DNA of 64,000 nt from CALMFG01 sp963666035 (GTDB lineage: Bacteria; Bacillota; Clostridia; Christensenellales; CALMFG01): the NCBI GenBank assembly GCA_963666035.2, contig CAXXJI010000004.1, positions 186,001 to 250,000 on the forward strand. The letters are read 5' to 3'. This document shows, piece by piece, positions 26,287 to 35,333 of the stretch; position 1 is the first letter of the stretch, and every line of letters starts with the position of its first letter. Position numbers and translations under genes: made by a program. The notes beneath the pieces are model-generated. The model did no database searches. It had not been told where the DNA came from and worked only from the letters and a program-made list of their open reading frames with translations.

Positions 26287-27162
26287 TTGAACGGTGAAAA
26301 TACTATTGAACAAACGATACGATTCGGTCCTTCGGGAAATTCGGAGAGTTTTTACGCTGCGGGTTATAAACACACCTATCAGGCTTTTGCGTGGCTGGGC
26401 GGTTTTGGGTTGAATGCTTATGAGTATTCATTCAGTCACGGCGTGAAGATGAAACCCGAAACGGCGGAAAGAATCGGTGAGCAGGCGAGAGAATTCGGCA
26501 TCGCGATCTCCTGCCACGCGCCGTACTATATCAACCTCGCTACCGAAGAAACTGAAAAAAAGAAAAAAAATATAGAGTATCTTTTGGACAGCGCGAAATT
26601 TTTAAAAAAAATGGGGGGCCGAAGAATCGTGTTCCATCCGGGCTCTTTTGCGAAAACCACGCAAACCAAAGCATTTGAAAATATTTTCGAAGCGTTATCT
26701 GAAATAGTTGTTTTATTTAAGCAATCCGGTCTTGGCGATATGCTTCTCTGTCCCGAGACACTTGGAAAAAAGCGTCAAAGCGGCTCGCTGACCGAGATCA
26801 TCGCGCTGTGCAGCATTGACGATATGGTGTACCCGACCATCGATTTTGGGCACTTGCACGCCAGAGGGCGGGGTGCCATTACCAGCGAACAGGATTACTC
26901 GGATATACTCGACGAAATGAAAGCGAGCTTATCGCCCGAGAAATACATGAACTTTCATAGTCATTTCAGCCATATCGAATTTACCGATGCCGGAGAAAAA
27001 CAGCACCGCACTTTTGCTGACGTAGGGTATGGCCCTGATTTTTCACCATTATCACGTCAGATAAAAAAACGCGGGTTAACGCCTACGATAATATGTGAAT
27101 CCCGCGGTACGATGGCCGAAGACGCAAGAAAGATGAAAAGGATATACGAAAATGAACAATGA
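26287..27162 (+). CDS. nfo: Deoxyribonuclease IV (AP endonuclease family 2)
   Basis: About 290 residues. It cleaves DNA 5' of abasic sites during base excision repair and needs three zinc ions. RFGPSGNSESF is the typical opening. SCHAPYYINLA, RIVFHPGSF, LCPETLGKK, PTIDFGHLHA and the MNFHSHFSHIEF region hold the expected His, Asp and Glu ligands. The start is unclear: no ATG is present in frame after the promoter. The candidates are GTG 26284, TTG 26287 and an ATT at 26305 that has GGTGAA 7 nt upstream. The next gene overlaps its end by 11 nt. Confidence 0.85.
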   Translation: MNGENTIEQTIRFGPSGNSESFYAAGYKHTYQAFAWLGGFGLNAYEYSFSHGVKMKPETAERIGEQAREFGIAISCHAPYYINLATEETEKKKKNIEYLLDSAKFLKKMGGRRIVFHPGSFAKTTQTKAFENIFEALSEIVVLFKQSGLGDMLLCPETLGKKRQSGSLTEIIALCSIDDMVYPTIDFGHLHARGRGAITSEQDYSDILDEMKASLSPEKYMNFHSHFSHIEFTDAGEKQHRTFADVGYGPDFSPLSRQIKKRGLTPTIICESRGTMAEDARKMKRIYENEQ

Positions 27163-28237
27163 ATTGATGGACAGAAAGAATAAATTGCTCCAAAAAATAA
27201 ACGAAAAACAGATGGACGCGGTGCTTATCACATTGGACGAAAATGTGTTTTATTTTTCTGGTTTCCCCGGCGATTCCACCGAGCTTTTAATAACGCCCAA
27301 GGCCACATATCTATTCACCGACTTTCGCTATACCGAAATGGCGGAGAAACAAACCCAAGGTTGCGAGATTATTGAAACAAAATCATCCGATCGATTGGCA
27401 CAGATCGACAGAAAGATGAAAGAAAACGGTGTTGGTGTTTTAGGGATTGAAAAATCCGCGGTGACCTTAACCTTCTTTGACGCATGTCAGACGTCGCTGT
27501 CGGCAAAGGCTTATTCGGATGTGTCTGAAGATATCGCGTGGCTGCGCGCTATCAAATCGGATGCTGAAATTGAAATTATGAAAAATGCGGCAAGAATCAG
27601 CGACCGCGTGTTTGAGAAGCTGCTGACGCGGATTAAACCCGGTATTCGAGAAACCGATATCAATGCCGAGCTGATCTACTTATTCAACCAAAACGGGTGC
27701 GGACTTTCTTTTCCGCCCATCATCGCATCGGGCGAAAATGCGTCTCTGCCGCATGCACAGGTGACCGACCGTATGCTGCGTGAAGGTGATTTTTTGACCA
27801 TCGATTTTGGCTGCAAACTCGGCAAATACTGCACCGATTGTACGCGGACAGTCGGCATTGGCGGGCTTGCCAAGGAACAGGAAAAAGTATATGATATAGT
27901 CAAATTGGCGCAGCAAACGGCGTTTGAAGCGATTATGCCCGGCATAACCTGCGGCGAGTTGGACACGGTGGCCAGAGGCATCATTGCAGATGCGGGATAC
28001 GCAGAAAATTTCGGCCATGGATTAGGCCATGGCGTCGGCCTTGAGATACATGAGTTCCCAAGGGTCGGCGGGGGAGATATGACGGTTTTAAAACCGGGCA
28101 TGGTGATTACCATAGAACCCGGGATATACTTAAAAGGCCGTTACGGCGTTCGAATAGAGGATATGTGCTTTGTCACCGAAAACGGTGGCGAGAGCTTTAA
28201 TCATATTGATAAAAACTTGATAAAGATAGAAGCTTAA
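27152..28237 (+). CDS. Xaa-Pro peptidase, M24 family
   Basis: 361 residues. An N-terminal creatinase-like domain (about 1-130) precedes the pita-bread metallopeptidase fold. All five metal ligands are visible: D in LTIDFG, D in YCTDCTR, H in GHGLGHGVG, E in TIEPGIY and E in RIEDM. It removes N-terminal residues preceding proline. The pairing directly upstream of efp is a very common Firmicute arrangement. Confidence 0.92.
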   Translation: MNNELMDRKNKLLQKINEKQMDAVLITLDENVFYFSGFPGDSTELLITPKATYLFTDFRYTEMAEKQTQGCEIIETKSSDRLAQIDRKMKENGVGVLGIEKSAVTLTFFDACQTSLSAKAYSDVSEDIAWLRAIKSDAEIEIMKNAARISDRVFEKLLTRIKPGIRETDINAELIYLFNQNGCGLSFPPIIASGENASLPHAQVTDRMLREGDFLTIDFGCKLGKYCTDCTRTVGIGGLAKEQEKVYDIVKLAQQTAFEAIMPGITCGELDTVARGIIADAGYAENFGHGLGHGVGLEIHEFPRVGGGDMTVLKPGMVITIEPGIYLKGRYGVRIEDMCFVTENGGESFNHIDKNLIKIEA

Positions 28238-28263
28238 AAATATTTTTAAGGAGTTAAACAAAC

Positions 28264-28827
28264 ATGGTAACAGCAGGAGATTTTAAAAAGGGGCTGACGA
28301 TAGAGATTGACGGCGCGGTATGGGTCATCGTGGATTTTCAGCATGTTAAACCCGGCAAAGGCGCGGCGTTTGTACGCAGCAAAATTAAAAACGTGGTGAC
28401 TGGCAGCGTGTTGGAAAAAACCTATAATCCGACCGAAAAGTTCCCCAAGGCGCATGTGGAAAAAAAGGACATGCAGTACCTTTACAGCGACGGAGAACTC
28501 TACTATTTTATGGATAATGAAACTTTTGAGCAGATTCCGCTGGCGCAGGATTTGGTTGCGGATGCACTGCCATACATTAAAGAAAACATGAACGTGTCTA
28601 TTAAGTTTTTTAAAGGACAGGCGTTTGTGGTGGAACCGCCCAACTTTGTAGAACTGGAGATCACCGATACCGAACCTGGATTTAAGGGCGATACGGCCAC
28701 AGCGGGGAATAAACCAGCGATTTTGGAAACCGGCGCAAAGATTATGGTGCCGCTTTTCATCTCAACAGGTGATGTGATTCGCGTGGACACCCGTTCGGGC
28801 GAATATATGGAACGTGTCAACAAATAA
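28264..28827 (+). CDS. efp: Elongation factor P
   Basis: 187 residues, three beta-barrel domains. It relieves ribosome stalling at polyproline runs. The loop HVKPGKGAAFVRSK carries the lysine (about residue 32) that is modified in many bacteria. The C-terminal signature VDTRSGEYMERV is present. It starts at an ATG behind AAGGAG, 26 nt after the peptidase, and ends with a terminator. Confidence 0.97.
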   Translation: MVTAGDFKKGLTIEIDGAVWVIVDFQHVKPGKGAAFVRSKIKNVVTGSVLEKTYNPTEKFPKAHVEKKDMQYLYSDGELYYFMDNETFEQIPLAQDLVADALPYIKENMNVSIKFFKGQAFVVEPPNFVELEITDTEPGFKGDTATAGNKPAILETGAKIMVPLFISTGDVIRVDTRSGEYMERVNK

Positions 28828-28846
28828 ACGGATGAAAACAGATATG

Positions 28847-28874
28847 AAGCATTCGTAAAAACGGATGCTTTTTT
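28847..28874 (+). terminator. efp operon terminator
   Basis: A 10-bp stem (AAGCATTCGT with ACGGATGCTT, one wobble) with loop AAAA is followed by six T residues. Confidence 0.85.
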
Positions 28875-28913
28875 ATTGTCTTTATGGAAAAGGTTTAATA
28901 TAATTTTTTTAAG

Positions 28914-29675
28914 ATGAGAAAACCATATGAGTATGATTATAATAAAAACGAACGGCGGGCATGGCTGACCGGTGCAGGAATAGTGCTTTTGGTCGCTATG
29001 GTTGTACTTTGCTTTTATTTGTTTATTTATGAGCCGCCGACCGAAATATTTGTAGCGCCGAACACCGATGAAAACCCGTCATGGGTGCTGGAAGATTTCA
29101 CTCAGCCGCTGGAAGCTCCAATCACGAATATGCGCGAAGAACGCAGTGCCATCGAATATTACAACATTTTGGCCGAGTTTCGTGTGGAAACAGCCCTCCG
29201 GTATCGTCCGGCGGAAGGGAAATCATATTGCAATATCTACGCCTGGGACGTCGCCAACGCCATGGATATTAAACTGCCGCATTATCTAACGAAGGATATG
29301 AGATTGGCAGATAAGGATGCATATTATTATACCGCATCGGCAAATGTGTATGCCTGTTTCTTGGAAGTGCGCGGCCTGGAATATGGTTGGAAAACGGTAA
29401 CCGCAAAAGAAGCGCAGGAGAGAGCTAATTTGGGATATATGACCATTGGTGTTTGGAAAAACCCGAATGCCGCAACGGATGAAAACGGGGTGTGCGCCCA
29501 TTATCCGTCGGGGCATATCATGTTGATCCGCCCCCAGCCGACGGGTTCAGTATACCGCACGTTTAAAGGACCATATATTGCGCAGGCAGGGTCTTTTAAC
29601 ACGATAAACGCAAATGTCAGCGATGTTTTTAATGCCATAAGGCGCAGTCAGGTGGTCTATTATACGCACGATTAG
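28914..29675 (+). CDS. Membrane-anchored NlpC/P60-like (papain-fold) protein
   Basis: 253 residues. A short basic cytoplasmic start is followed by one membrane segment (about residues 18-39) and an extracellular domain. A possible catalytic Cys lies in KSYCNIYAWDVANAM (about residue 104) and a possible His in PSGHIMLIRPQ (about 205). This C...GH order and spacing resemble NlpC/P60 or CHAP-type papain folds that act on peptidoglycan peptides. The family match is weak, so the enzymatic role is inference. It lies between efp and rpsO and has its own spacing on both sides. Confidence 0.6.
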   Translation: MRKPYEYDYNKNERRAWLTGAGIVLLVAMVVLCFYLFIYEPPTEIFVAPNTDENPSWVLEDFTQPLEAPITNMREERSAIEYYNILAEFRVETALRYRPAEGKSYCNIYAWDVANAMDIKLPHYLTKDMRLADKDAYYYTASANVYACFLEVRGLEYGWKTVTAKEAQERANLGYMTIGVWKNPNAATDENGVCAHYPSGHIMLIRPQPTGSVYRTFKGPYIAQAGSFNTINANVSDVFNAIRRSQVVYYTHD

Positions 29676-29690
29676 CAGCCAAAATAATGG

Positions 29691-29719
29691 TTTACATCTT
29701 TGTATGCGTATGATAATAT
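29691..29719 (+). promoter_or_regulatory. rpsO promoter
   Basis: -35 TTTACA (29691-29696) and -10 TAATAT (29714-29719) have a 17-nt spacer. They lie immediately upstream of the long leader hairpin. Confidence 0.6.
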
Positions 29720-29733
29720 AACCTTTGTGATTC

Positions 29734-29786
29734 AACCGTAGACGATGTTTATCGAAACTCCGACGATATACGTTGTTTACGGGGTT
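29734..29786 (+). promoter_or_regulatory. Long hairpin in the rpsO 5' leader
   Basis: Bases 29734-29754 pair with 29764-29786 in an almost continuous 21-bp stem (one T-T mismatch, a GG bulge, several G-T pairs) with a 9-nt loop. No T run follows, so it is not a terminator. It lies 25 nt before the rpsO ATG. The position suggests autoregulation by S15, or an RNase processing site. Confidence 0.65.
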
Positions 29787-29810
29787 TAAAAATTTTTGGA
29801 GGAAACAATT

Positions 29811-30074
29811 ATGGAAAAAGAAAAAAAGACCGGTATTATCGGTGATTATGCGTTGCATGAAGGCGACACAGGTTCACCGGAAGTGCAGATTGCGCTATTG
29901 ACCGAGCGCATCAATCACTTAAACGAGCATCTGCAAACCAACAAGAAAGACCACCATTCCAGACGCGGTCTTCTCAAGATGGTAGGTAAAAGACGGGGCT
30001 TGCTTAATTATCTAAAGTCCAAGGATATCGAAAGATACAGAGCGATTATCGAGAGATTAGGATTAAGAAAATAA
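29811..30074 (+). CDS. rpsO: 30S ribosomal protein S15
   Basis: 87 residues. It binds 16S rRNA early in small-subunit assembly. Signatures present are DTGSPEVQIALLTERI, KDHHSRRGLLKMVGKRR and LLNYL. The frame can be read from a TTG at 29796, but GGAGGAAACAATT places the start at ATG 29811. The rpsO-pnp order is conserved in bacteria. Confidence 0.97.
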   Translation: MEKEKKTGIIGDYALHEGDTGSPEVQIALLTERINHLNEHLQTNKKDHHSRRGLLKMVGKRRGLLNYLKSKDIERYRAIIERLGLRK

Positions 30075-30082
30075 TTTTTGAT

Positions 30083-30113
30083 GGGCGGGGAAATCTTTTT
30101 CCGCCCTGTTTTA
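30083..30113 (+). terminator. Terminator after rpsO
   Basis: GGGCGGGGAAA pairs with TTTTTCCGCCC-type sequence, followed by TGTTTTATT. It may allow partial readthrough into pnp, which starts 90 nt further on. Confidence 0.7.
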
Positions 30114-30203
30114 TTCATTAGCCCATAAAAGAAAATAATATTTGGGCGGGCTTGCTTTACGGTGAGAAAAAAGCAGGTTGGTATGAGGACGAGGAGGAAA
30201 TGA

Positions 30204-32420
30204 ATGATTAACAACAATGTATTTGAGACAGAATTCGGGGGTCGTAAACTGATTGTCGAATCAGGGAAATACGCGATGCAGACCAATGGCACGTGTGTGG
30301 TGAAATGCGGCGATACGCAAGTGATGGTCAACGTCACTTCCAGCAAAGAACCGAGGGAAGGAACAGACTTTTTCCCGTTGAGCGTTGAGTTTCAGGAGAA
30401 GATGTATTCGGTCGGTAAGATTCCCGGTGGATTTTTAAAGCGTGAGGGTCGTCCGAGCGACCAGGCTATTCTGGCCTGCCGCCTGATTGACCGCCCGATA
30501 CGTCCGTTGTTCCCCAAAGGCTTTTATAACGAAGTACAGGTGGTGGCGACGGTCTTGTCCGTTGAGCATGATATCCCGCCGATTGTTTATGCCATGATTG
30601 GGTCTTCAGTGGCGCTTAGTATATCGGATCTGCCGTTTATGGGACCGACTGGTACGGTTTCAGTCGGGATGGTGGACGGCGAGTATATCGTCAACCCGAA
30701 CTTAGAGCAACGCGAAGCATCAGTGCTGGATCTAACCGTTTCAGGCACCAAGGATGCTGTGATGATGGTGGAAGCGGGCGCAAACGAAGTGACCGAAGAC
30801 GTCATGCTCGGCGCGATTCTTCTGGCACATGAAGAGATTAAGAAGATTGTTGCGTTTATCGAAGATATTCAAGCAAAAATCGGCAAGCCTAAAGTGGAAC
30901 CGATCGTTTATAAGCCGGATGCTGAGATTGAAGAAAAAGTCAAAGCATTCGCTGCAGAAAAAGTAGTATGGAGTATGGACACATTTGACCGCAATGAACG
31001 CGAAGAGAGGCAGGATCAGGTCAAAAAAGAAACCATCGAGCACTTTGAAGCAGAATATGAAGGCAGTGCGGTGGACGTGGATAACGTGCTGTACGGCATG
31101 ACCAAAAAGGTGATGCGAGAAAAGATATTGAACGACGGTGTGCGTCCGGACGGCAGAAAGACCGACGAAATCCGCCCGATTTGGTGCGAAGTCGGCGTTT
31201 TGCCGAGAACGCACGGTACCGGTGTTTTCACACGCGGGTTGACTCAGGCAATGACCATCACGACGCTGGCGCCCTTGGCTGAAGGCCAGAAGATTGACGG
31301 TATCAGCGAGATGGTGTTTAAACGCTATATGCATGCTTATAACTTCCCGCCGTATTCCACAGGCGAGGCCAGAATGATGCGCTCCACCTCCCGCCGCGAA
31401 ATCGGCCATGGTGCGCTCTCCGAACGTTCGATTGCGCCGGTACTGCCGAGCGAAGAAGAGTTCCCTTACGCGATACGTACGGTGGCTGAAATTCTTTCTT
31501 CCAATGGTTCTACCTCGCAGGCTTCGGTTTGTTCTTCAACACTGTCGTTGATGGACGCGGGCGTGCCGATTAAAGCGCCGGTTGCGGGTATTGCCATGGG
31601 CCTGATCAAGGACGAGGATAACGACCGTTTGTCCATTCTTTCGGACATCCAGGGCTTGGAAGATTTCCTCGGCGATATGGACTTTAAAGTCGCGGGTACT
31701 GCAAACGGTATCACCGCGATTCAAATGGATATTAAAATCAAAGGCATCGGAGAAGCAATTTTGAAGCAGGCGCTGGAACAGGCGCGCTTAGGAAGGCTGC
31801 ATATTTTGGGCAAGATGTTGGAGGTTTTGGACAAACCGCGTGAAGTGATCAGCGAATATGCGCCCAAGATCATCCAATTCTCAATCGATCCGGAGAAAAT
31901 CCGTGATGTTATCGGTACCGGCGGAAAGACGATCAATAAGATCATTGACGAAACCGGCGTTAAGATTGATATCGAAGACGACGGCCGTGTATTTATTGCT
32001 ACGCCCGATTCTGCCGCCGCAGATAAAGCAAGAAAGATCATCGAAGCGATTGTCAAAGAAATCGAAGTCGGTGAAGAATATGAAGGCAAAGTGGTTCGTA
32101 TTATGGACTTTGGTGCATTTGTCGAGCTCGCTCCCGGCAAAGACGGACTGCTTCACATCTCAAAACTGGCACATGAACACGTCAAAAAAGTTGAGGATGT
32201 AGTCAACATCGGCGATACTGTACCGGTTAAGGTTCAGGAAATCGACCGTCAGGGTCGCGTGAACCTCATCAGAACTGACTTGGGACCAAGACCGCCGAGA
32301 GATGATAAAGGCGGTTCCAGCGACGCTCCGGCAAGAAGCCACGATCGTGACAACAACCGGACGTCTGGTTATAAACCAAGACAAAGAACACAAAAGAAAT
32401 TTGATAAACCCAAAAGCTGA
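30204..32420 (+). CDS. pnp: Polyribonucleotide nucleotidyltransferase (PNPase)
   Basis: 738 residues. It degrades RNA 3' to 5' using phosphate. Two RNase PH domains are separated by a helical domain (GRPSDQAILACRLIDRPIRP in the first, TSRREIGHGALSERS in the second). A KH domain follows (IGTGGKTINKI, about 565-580), then an S1 domain (about 620-690, EGKVVRIMDFGAFVEL). The tail is rich in R, D, S and G and looks disordered. The start lies behind GAGGAGG. Confidence 0.97.
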   Translation: MINNNVFETEFGGRKLIVESGKYAMQTNGTCVVKCGDTQVMVNVTSSKEPREGTDFFPLSVEFQEKMYSVGKIPGGFLKREGRPSDQAILACRLIDRPIRPLFPKGFYNEVQVVATVLSVEHDIPPIVYAMIGSSVALSISDLPFMGPTGTVSVGMVDGEYIVNPNLEQREASVLDLTVSGTKDAVMMVEAGANEVTEDVMLGAILLAHEEIKKIVAFIEDIQAKIGKPKVEPIVYKPDAEIEEKVKAFAAEKVVWSMDTFDRNEREERQDQVKKETIEHFEAEYEGSAVDVDNVLYGMTKKVMREKILNDGVRPDGRKTDEIRPIWCEVGVLPRTHGTGVFTRGLTQAMTITTLAPLAEGQKIDGISEMVFKRYMHAYNFPPYSTGEARMMRSTSRREIGHGALSERSIAPVLPSEEEFPYAIRTVAEILSSNGSTSQASVCSSTLSLMDAGVPIKAPVAGIAMGLIKDEDNDRLSILSDIQGLEDFLGDMDFKVAGTANGITAIQMDIKIKGIGEAILKQALEQARLGRLHILGKMLEVLDKPREVISEYAPKIIQFSIDPEKIRDVIGTGGKTINKIIDETGVKIDIEDDGRVFIATPDSAAADKARKIIEAIVKEIEVGEEYEGKVVRIMDFGAFVELAPGKDGLLHISKLAHEHVKKVEDVVNIGDTVPVKVQEIDRQGRVNLIRTDLGPRPPRDDKGGSSDAPARSHDRDNNRTSGYKPRQRTQKKFDKPKS

Positions 32421-32425
32421 CTAAA

Positions 32426-32453
32426 AAAGGCCGGATAATCCGGTCTTTTTTTT
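32426..32453. terminator. Bidirectional terminator between pnp and the methyltransferase gene
   Basis: A 10-bp stem (AAAGGCCGGA with TCCGGTCTTT, one wobble) with loop TAA runs into eight T residues; the A tract on the other side serves the convergent gene. Confidence 0.88.
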
Positions 32454-32467
32454 GTAGTATAAATAGA

Positions 32468-34009
32468 TTATCGTGTGCGTTTAATAATAAAAAGTGTGGG
32501 GTAAAGGCCACCGGCCTCAAACAGGATTTCGTCAATCAGCGTAAAGCTCATATCGCCTTTCAACAGGTTTCGTAAAAAAGCCTTCTGATTAGTATAAAGA
32601 AAAGCATATCCTTCAGTTTTCAGAAGTGATTTAAGTTGTTTAACAAAACCAGTATACAGCGCTTCGTTGCTTTTGGTGTCCGAAACACGCCGTCCAAAAG
32701 GCATATTGGCAATGACTTCATCAAATGCCTGATTTAAATCCGCGCTTAAAATATCACTGACTAATAAAGCAACCGGAATATCCTCATGCAGGAAATTTGT
32801 TTTGGCTTTATATATCGCGTCCTTTTTAATATCCACACCAACAACCTCTTCACAGGGCAGAATCATATCCCGCTCATACAAAAGGGTTCCAACACCGCAA
32901 AACGGGTCTAAAACGGTTGCGTCGTCGGTTAAGTATGGACGAATGGTGCGCATAATATTAGCCGCAATGACAGGATGGATGGACGCCGGCAGAGTTTGTT
33001 TGCGGTAAGCAAAACGGGTATCCAGATTAGGAAGACACATATACGCCTGCACAGTGTTTTTTTGGAACATTAATCTGAGTTCCAGCTGATAGTTTGAAGG
33101 GCTGGACGAAAACTGGGTGTCATGAAGATTCTCAACCAACATTTTCATCGCTGCACTTTTATCTGCCGGATTTAGATATCTTAAGTCAAATCGAATCTGA
33201 TATGCGTCAATTCCAATCAGTACATCAATACGCTTTAAAATGGCATCAAGATACGCATGCTTTGCATCTTGATTATAAGTGCCAAGATCGATGAGCGCCT
33301 CAAAAAAACATCGAAACGCAAAAACGTTTGTGTATTTTTCGGGGGAGACGACCAGCGCACTTTTATGTGATGTACTCTCAGAAAACGGTACGCCCGCTTC
33401 GGTGAGCTCTTGTTTCAGCGCATTCGGGGTTTCAGTCGGATAGGTCAAAAGCACAGGAGTACCCTGCAATATGATTTCATTAATACTTTCCGGTTTTTTT
33501 AGGCTGGAAAGCGCCTTTTGCAAAGCCTGCACCTCTTTAACACGGTGCTTTTCCTCGGTGGATTTAAGCTGATATGTACTTAAATAGTCATAAGCATCAC
33601 GAGAATAATCGGTATACCCGAGCGCTAAAATCAAAGATTCCAGCACGAATTCGGTTTCTTCAGCCTCTAACGCGAAAACCAGAACCGATGCGTAGCGTTT
33701 ATTGTTAGCTGAACCCATCAGTTTTGCAATACTTTTTCGTAGTTTCGGGTCTTCACTTACCAAAAGCTGTTTGGCAAAGGCGGGGGAAAGGGTATTAAAA
33801 ATTTGGCGCTTGAATTTTTCTTTGTTTGATATGTCACATAGTACCGCCGCCGCGTTACGCTGGTCGGTTTTTTCGGATTTGTCACTGGAAAGGACAAAAA
33901 ACAGTGACTCGATAACTTGCTTTTGCGCAAGGATCTCCGTCAGTCGAGTTTTCTTCTCGTTGTTTGGCAGAGCGGCATAGCCCTGAATGAAAGGCAGGAT
34001 ATTAGGCAT
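32468..34009 (-). CDS. HEAT-like repeat protein fused to a class I (UPF0020-type) nucleic-acid methyltransferase
   Basis: 513 residues. About the first 180 residues are helical repeats resembling HEAT repeats (DPKLRKSIAKLMGSANN, ETEFVLESLILALGY). The C-terminal third is an AdoMet methyltransferase: DPFCGVGTLLYERDMIL is motif I, and ANMPFGRRV is a variant of the NPPFG catalytic motif of base N-methyltransferases such as RlmL, TrmN and Trm14. The middle region may hold a substrate-binding domain, but no clear THUMP was recognised. It follows murG directly, with no gap. The target RNA is unknown. Confidence 0.78.
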   Translation of the reverse strand: MPNILPFIQGYAALPNNEKKTRLTEILAQKQVIESLFFVLSSDKSEKTDQRNAAAVLCDISNKEKFKRQIFNTLSPAFAKQLLVSEDPKLRKSIAKLMGSANNKRYASVLVFALEAEETEFVLESLILALGYTDYSRDAYDYLSTYQLKSTEEKHRVKEVQALQKALSSLKKPESINEIILQGTPVLLTYPTETPNALKQELTEAGVPFSESTSHKSALVVSPEKYTNVFAFRCFFEALIDLGTYNQDAKHAYLDAILKRIDVLIGIDAYQIRFDLRYLNPADKSAAMKMLVENLHDTQFSSSPSNYQLELRLMFQKNTVQAYMCLPNLDTRFAYRKQTLPASIHPVIAANIMRTIRPYLTDDATVLDPFCGVGTLLYERDMILPCEEVVGVDIKKDAIYKAKTNFLHEDIPVALLVSDILSADLNQAFDEVIANMPFGRRVSDTKSNEALYTGFVKQLKSLLKTEGYAFLYTNQKAFLRNLLKGDMSFTLIDEILFEAGGLYPTLFIIKRTR

Positions 34010-35083
34010 TTAATTTCTAATCACCGAATAGATGGTATTCAAGATATGCTCATTGGCTTCAATCGCATGGGATTTTTCCATCTCAATGCGGTATTGGTCA
34101 CGGTTTTCATATAACATTAAAAGATGTTTAATCAGCGTATCCGGCGTTAAACTCTCCTGATACAATAAATCCGACCAACCGTGCTGATGAAAATGCTCTG
34201 CATTTAAAATCTGATCGCCCCGGCTGGCTGACCTTGGCAAAGGCACCAAAAGCGCAGGCAGATTCATCGCTAAGAGTTCAAATATTGCATTGGCTCCCGC
34301 TCGGGATAGGATAATATCCGATAATGCAAACAAATCTTTTAATTCTTCTTCAACAAAACCAAACGCTTTATAGCCTTTTTTATCGTCCAATTCGGGCTTA
34401 AGGTTATTCTTACCGCGCAAATGGACGATGTTGAAGGTCTCTAAAAGGGTATCCAGCGCCGCGTCAATGGCGTCGTTGATCGCCACTGCGCCTTGCGATC
34501 CGCACATAATCATCAAAACCGGTTTATTTGTTTTAAAACCGCAAATCGTTTTTCCATTTTCCGCATCGCCTGTGAGCAGTTCTTTTCTGACCGGTGTTCC
34601 GGTATAGATCGCTTCTTTTTTCTTAATATGGGCGATGGTCGGCTCAAAAGAAACACACACTTTGTTGCACCGCGGAATCGCAATGCGATTGGCAAGTCCG
34701 GGCGTAATATCCGATTCATGTAAAACCACGGGGATTCTGAGCAGTCTGGCCGCAAAAACAACTGGAACGGAAACATACCCCCCCTTGGAAAAGACCACTT
34801 TGGGTTTGAGTTTAATTAAGATTTTAATCGACTGTAAAAAGCCATAGATCACCTTGACAGGATCTTTAACATTTTGCCATGAAAGATAACGTCTTAGTTT
34901 CCCGGCTTTAATGGTGTGGTAATGGGTCGGCTTTAAAAACGGGTTGACCAGCCAATGTTCCATACCGTCGTATGTTCCGATATAATGTATTTCAAAGTCT
35001 TTTTTTAAATCCGGTATCAGCGCGATATTCGGCATCACATGTCCTGCGGTGCCGCCGCCGGTTAAAACGATATTGTGCTTCAT
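34010..35083 (-). CDS. murG: MurG-family UDP-GlcNAc:undecaprenyl-PP-MurNAc-pentapeptide glucosaminyltransferase
   Basis: 357 residues of GT28 type. The N-terminal loop GGGTAGHVMPN corresponds to the MurG glycine-rich loop; FSKGGYVSVPVV and LHESDITPGLANR are acceptor-site blocks; SRAGANAIFELLAMNLPALLVPLP is the UDP-GlcNAc site. It would make lipid II on the inner face of the membrane. It is isolated from a dcw cluster, as happens in several Clostridia, so a second murG may exist elsewhere in the genome. Confidence 0.88.
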   Translation of the reverse strand: MKHNIVLTGGGTAGHVMPNIALIPDLKKDFEIHYIGTYDGMEHWLVNPFLKPTHYHTIKAGKLRRYLSWQNVKDPVKVIYGFLQSIKILIKLKPKVVFSKGGYVSVPVVFAARLLRIPVVLHESDITPGLANRIAIPRCNKVCVSFEPTIAHIKKKEAIYTGTPVRKELLTGDAENGKTICGFKTNKPVLMIMCGSQGAVAINDAIDAALDTLLETFNIVHLRGKNNLKPELDDKKGYKAFGFVEEELKDLFALSDIILSRAGANAIFELLAMNLPALLVPLPRSASRGDQILNAEHFHQHGWSDLLYQESLTPDTLIKHLLMLYENRDQYRIEMEKSHAIEANEHILNTIYSVIRN

Positions 35084-35250
35084 ACTTTACCCCTATATTT
35101 GCGTCCCAAACATTCTATCACAATTTCATAAAAAAAGCTTAAAATGTTATGCATGATTGAAGGACGTATCTTTTGATACAAACGTAGCCATTATAGCACA
35201 ACCGATTCATTTTGAAACCCTAAATATTGTGTTTTTAAAGATTTAAAAGG

Positions 35251-35279
35251 TTGAATTAACCACAAAAATTATATAGAAT
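35251..35279 (+). promoter_or_regulatory. Promoter of the ECF S-component gene
   Basis: -35 TTGAAT (35251-35256) and -10 TAGAAT (35274-35279), spacer 17 nt, in the 250-nt gap between the divergent murG and ECF genes. No riboswitch fold was recognised in the short leader. Confidence 0.55.
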
Positions 35280-35333
35280 AATCTAATGACGAATTTATAC
35301 TTTATTTATACTATTTAAGGAGAAGAGAAGAGT

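Noticed and set aside
35280..35333. A vitamin riboswitch before the ECF S component
   Set aside because: The leader is only about 50 nt, AT-rich, and shows no conserved aptamer core.
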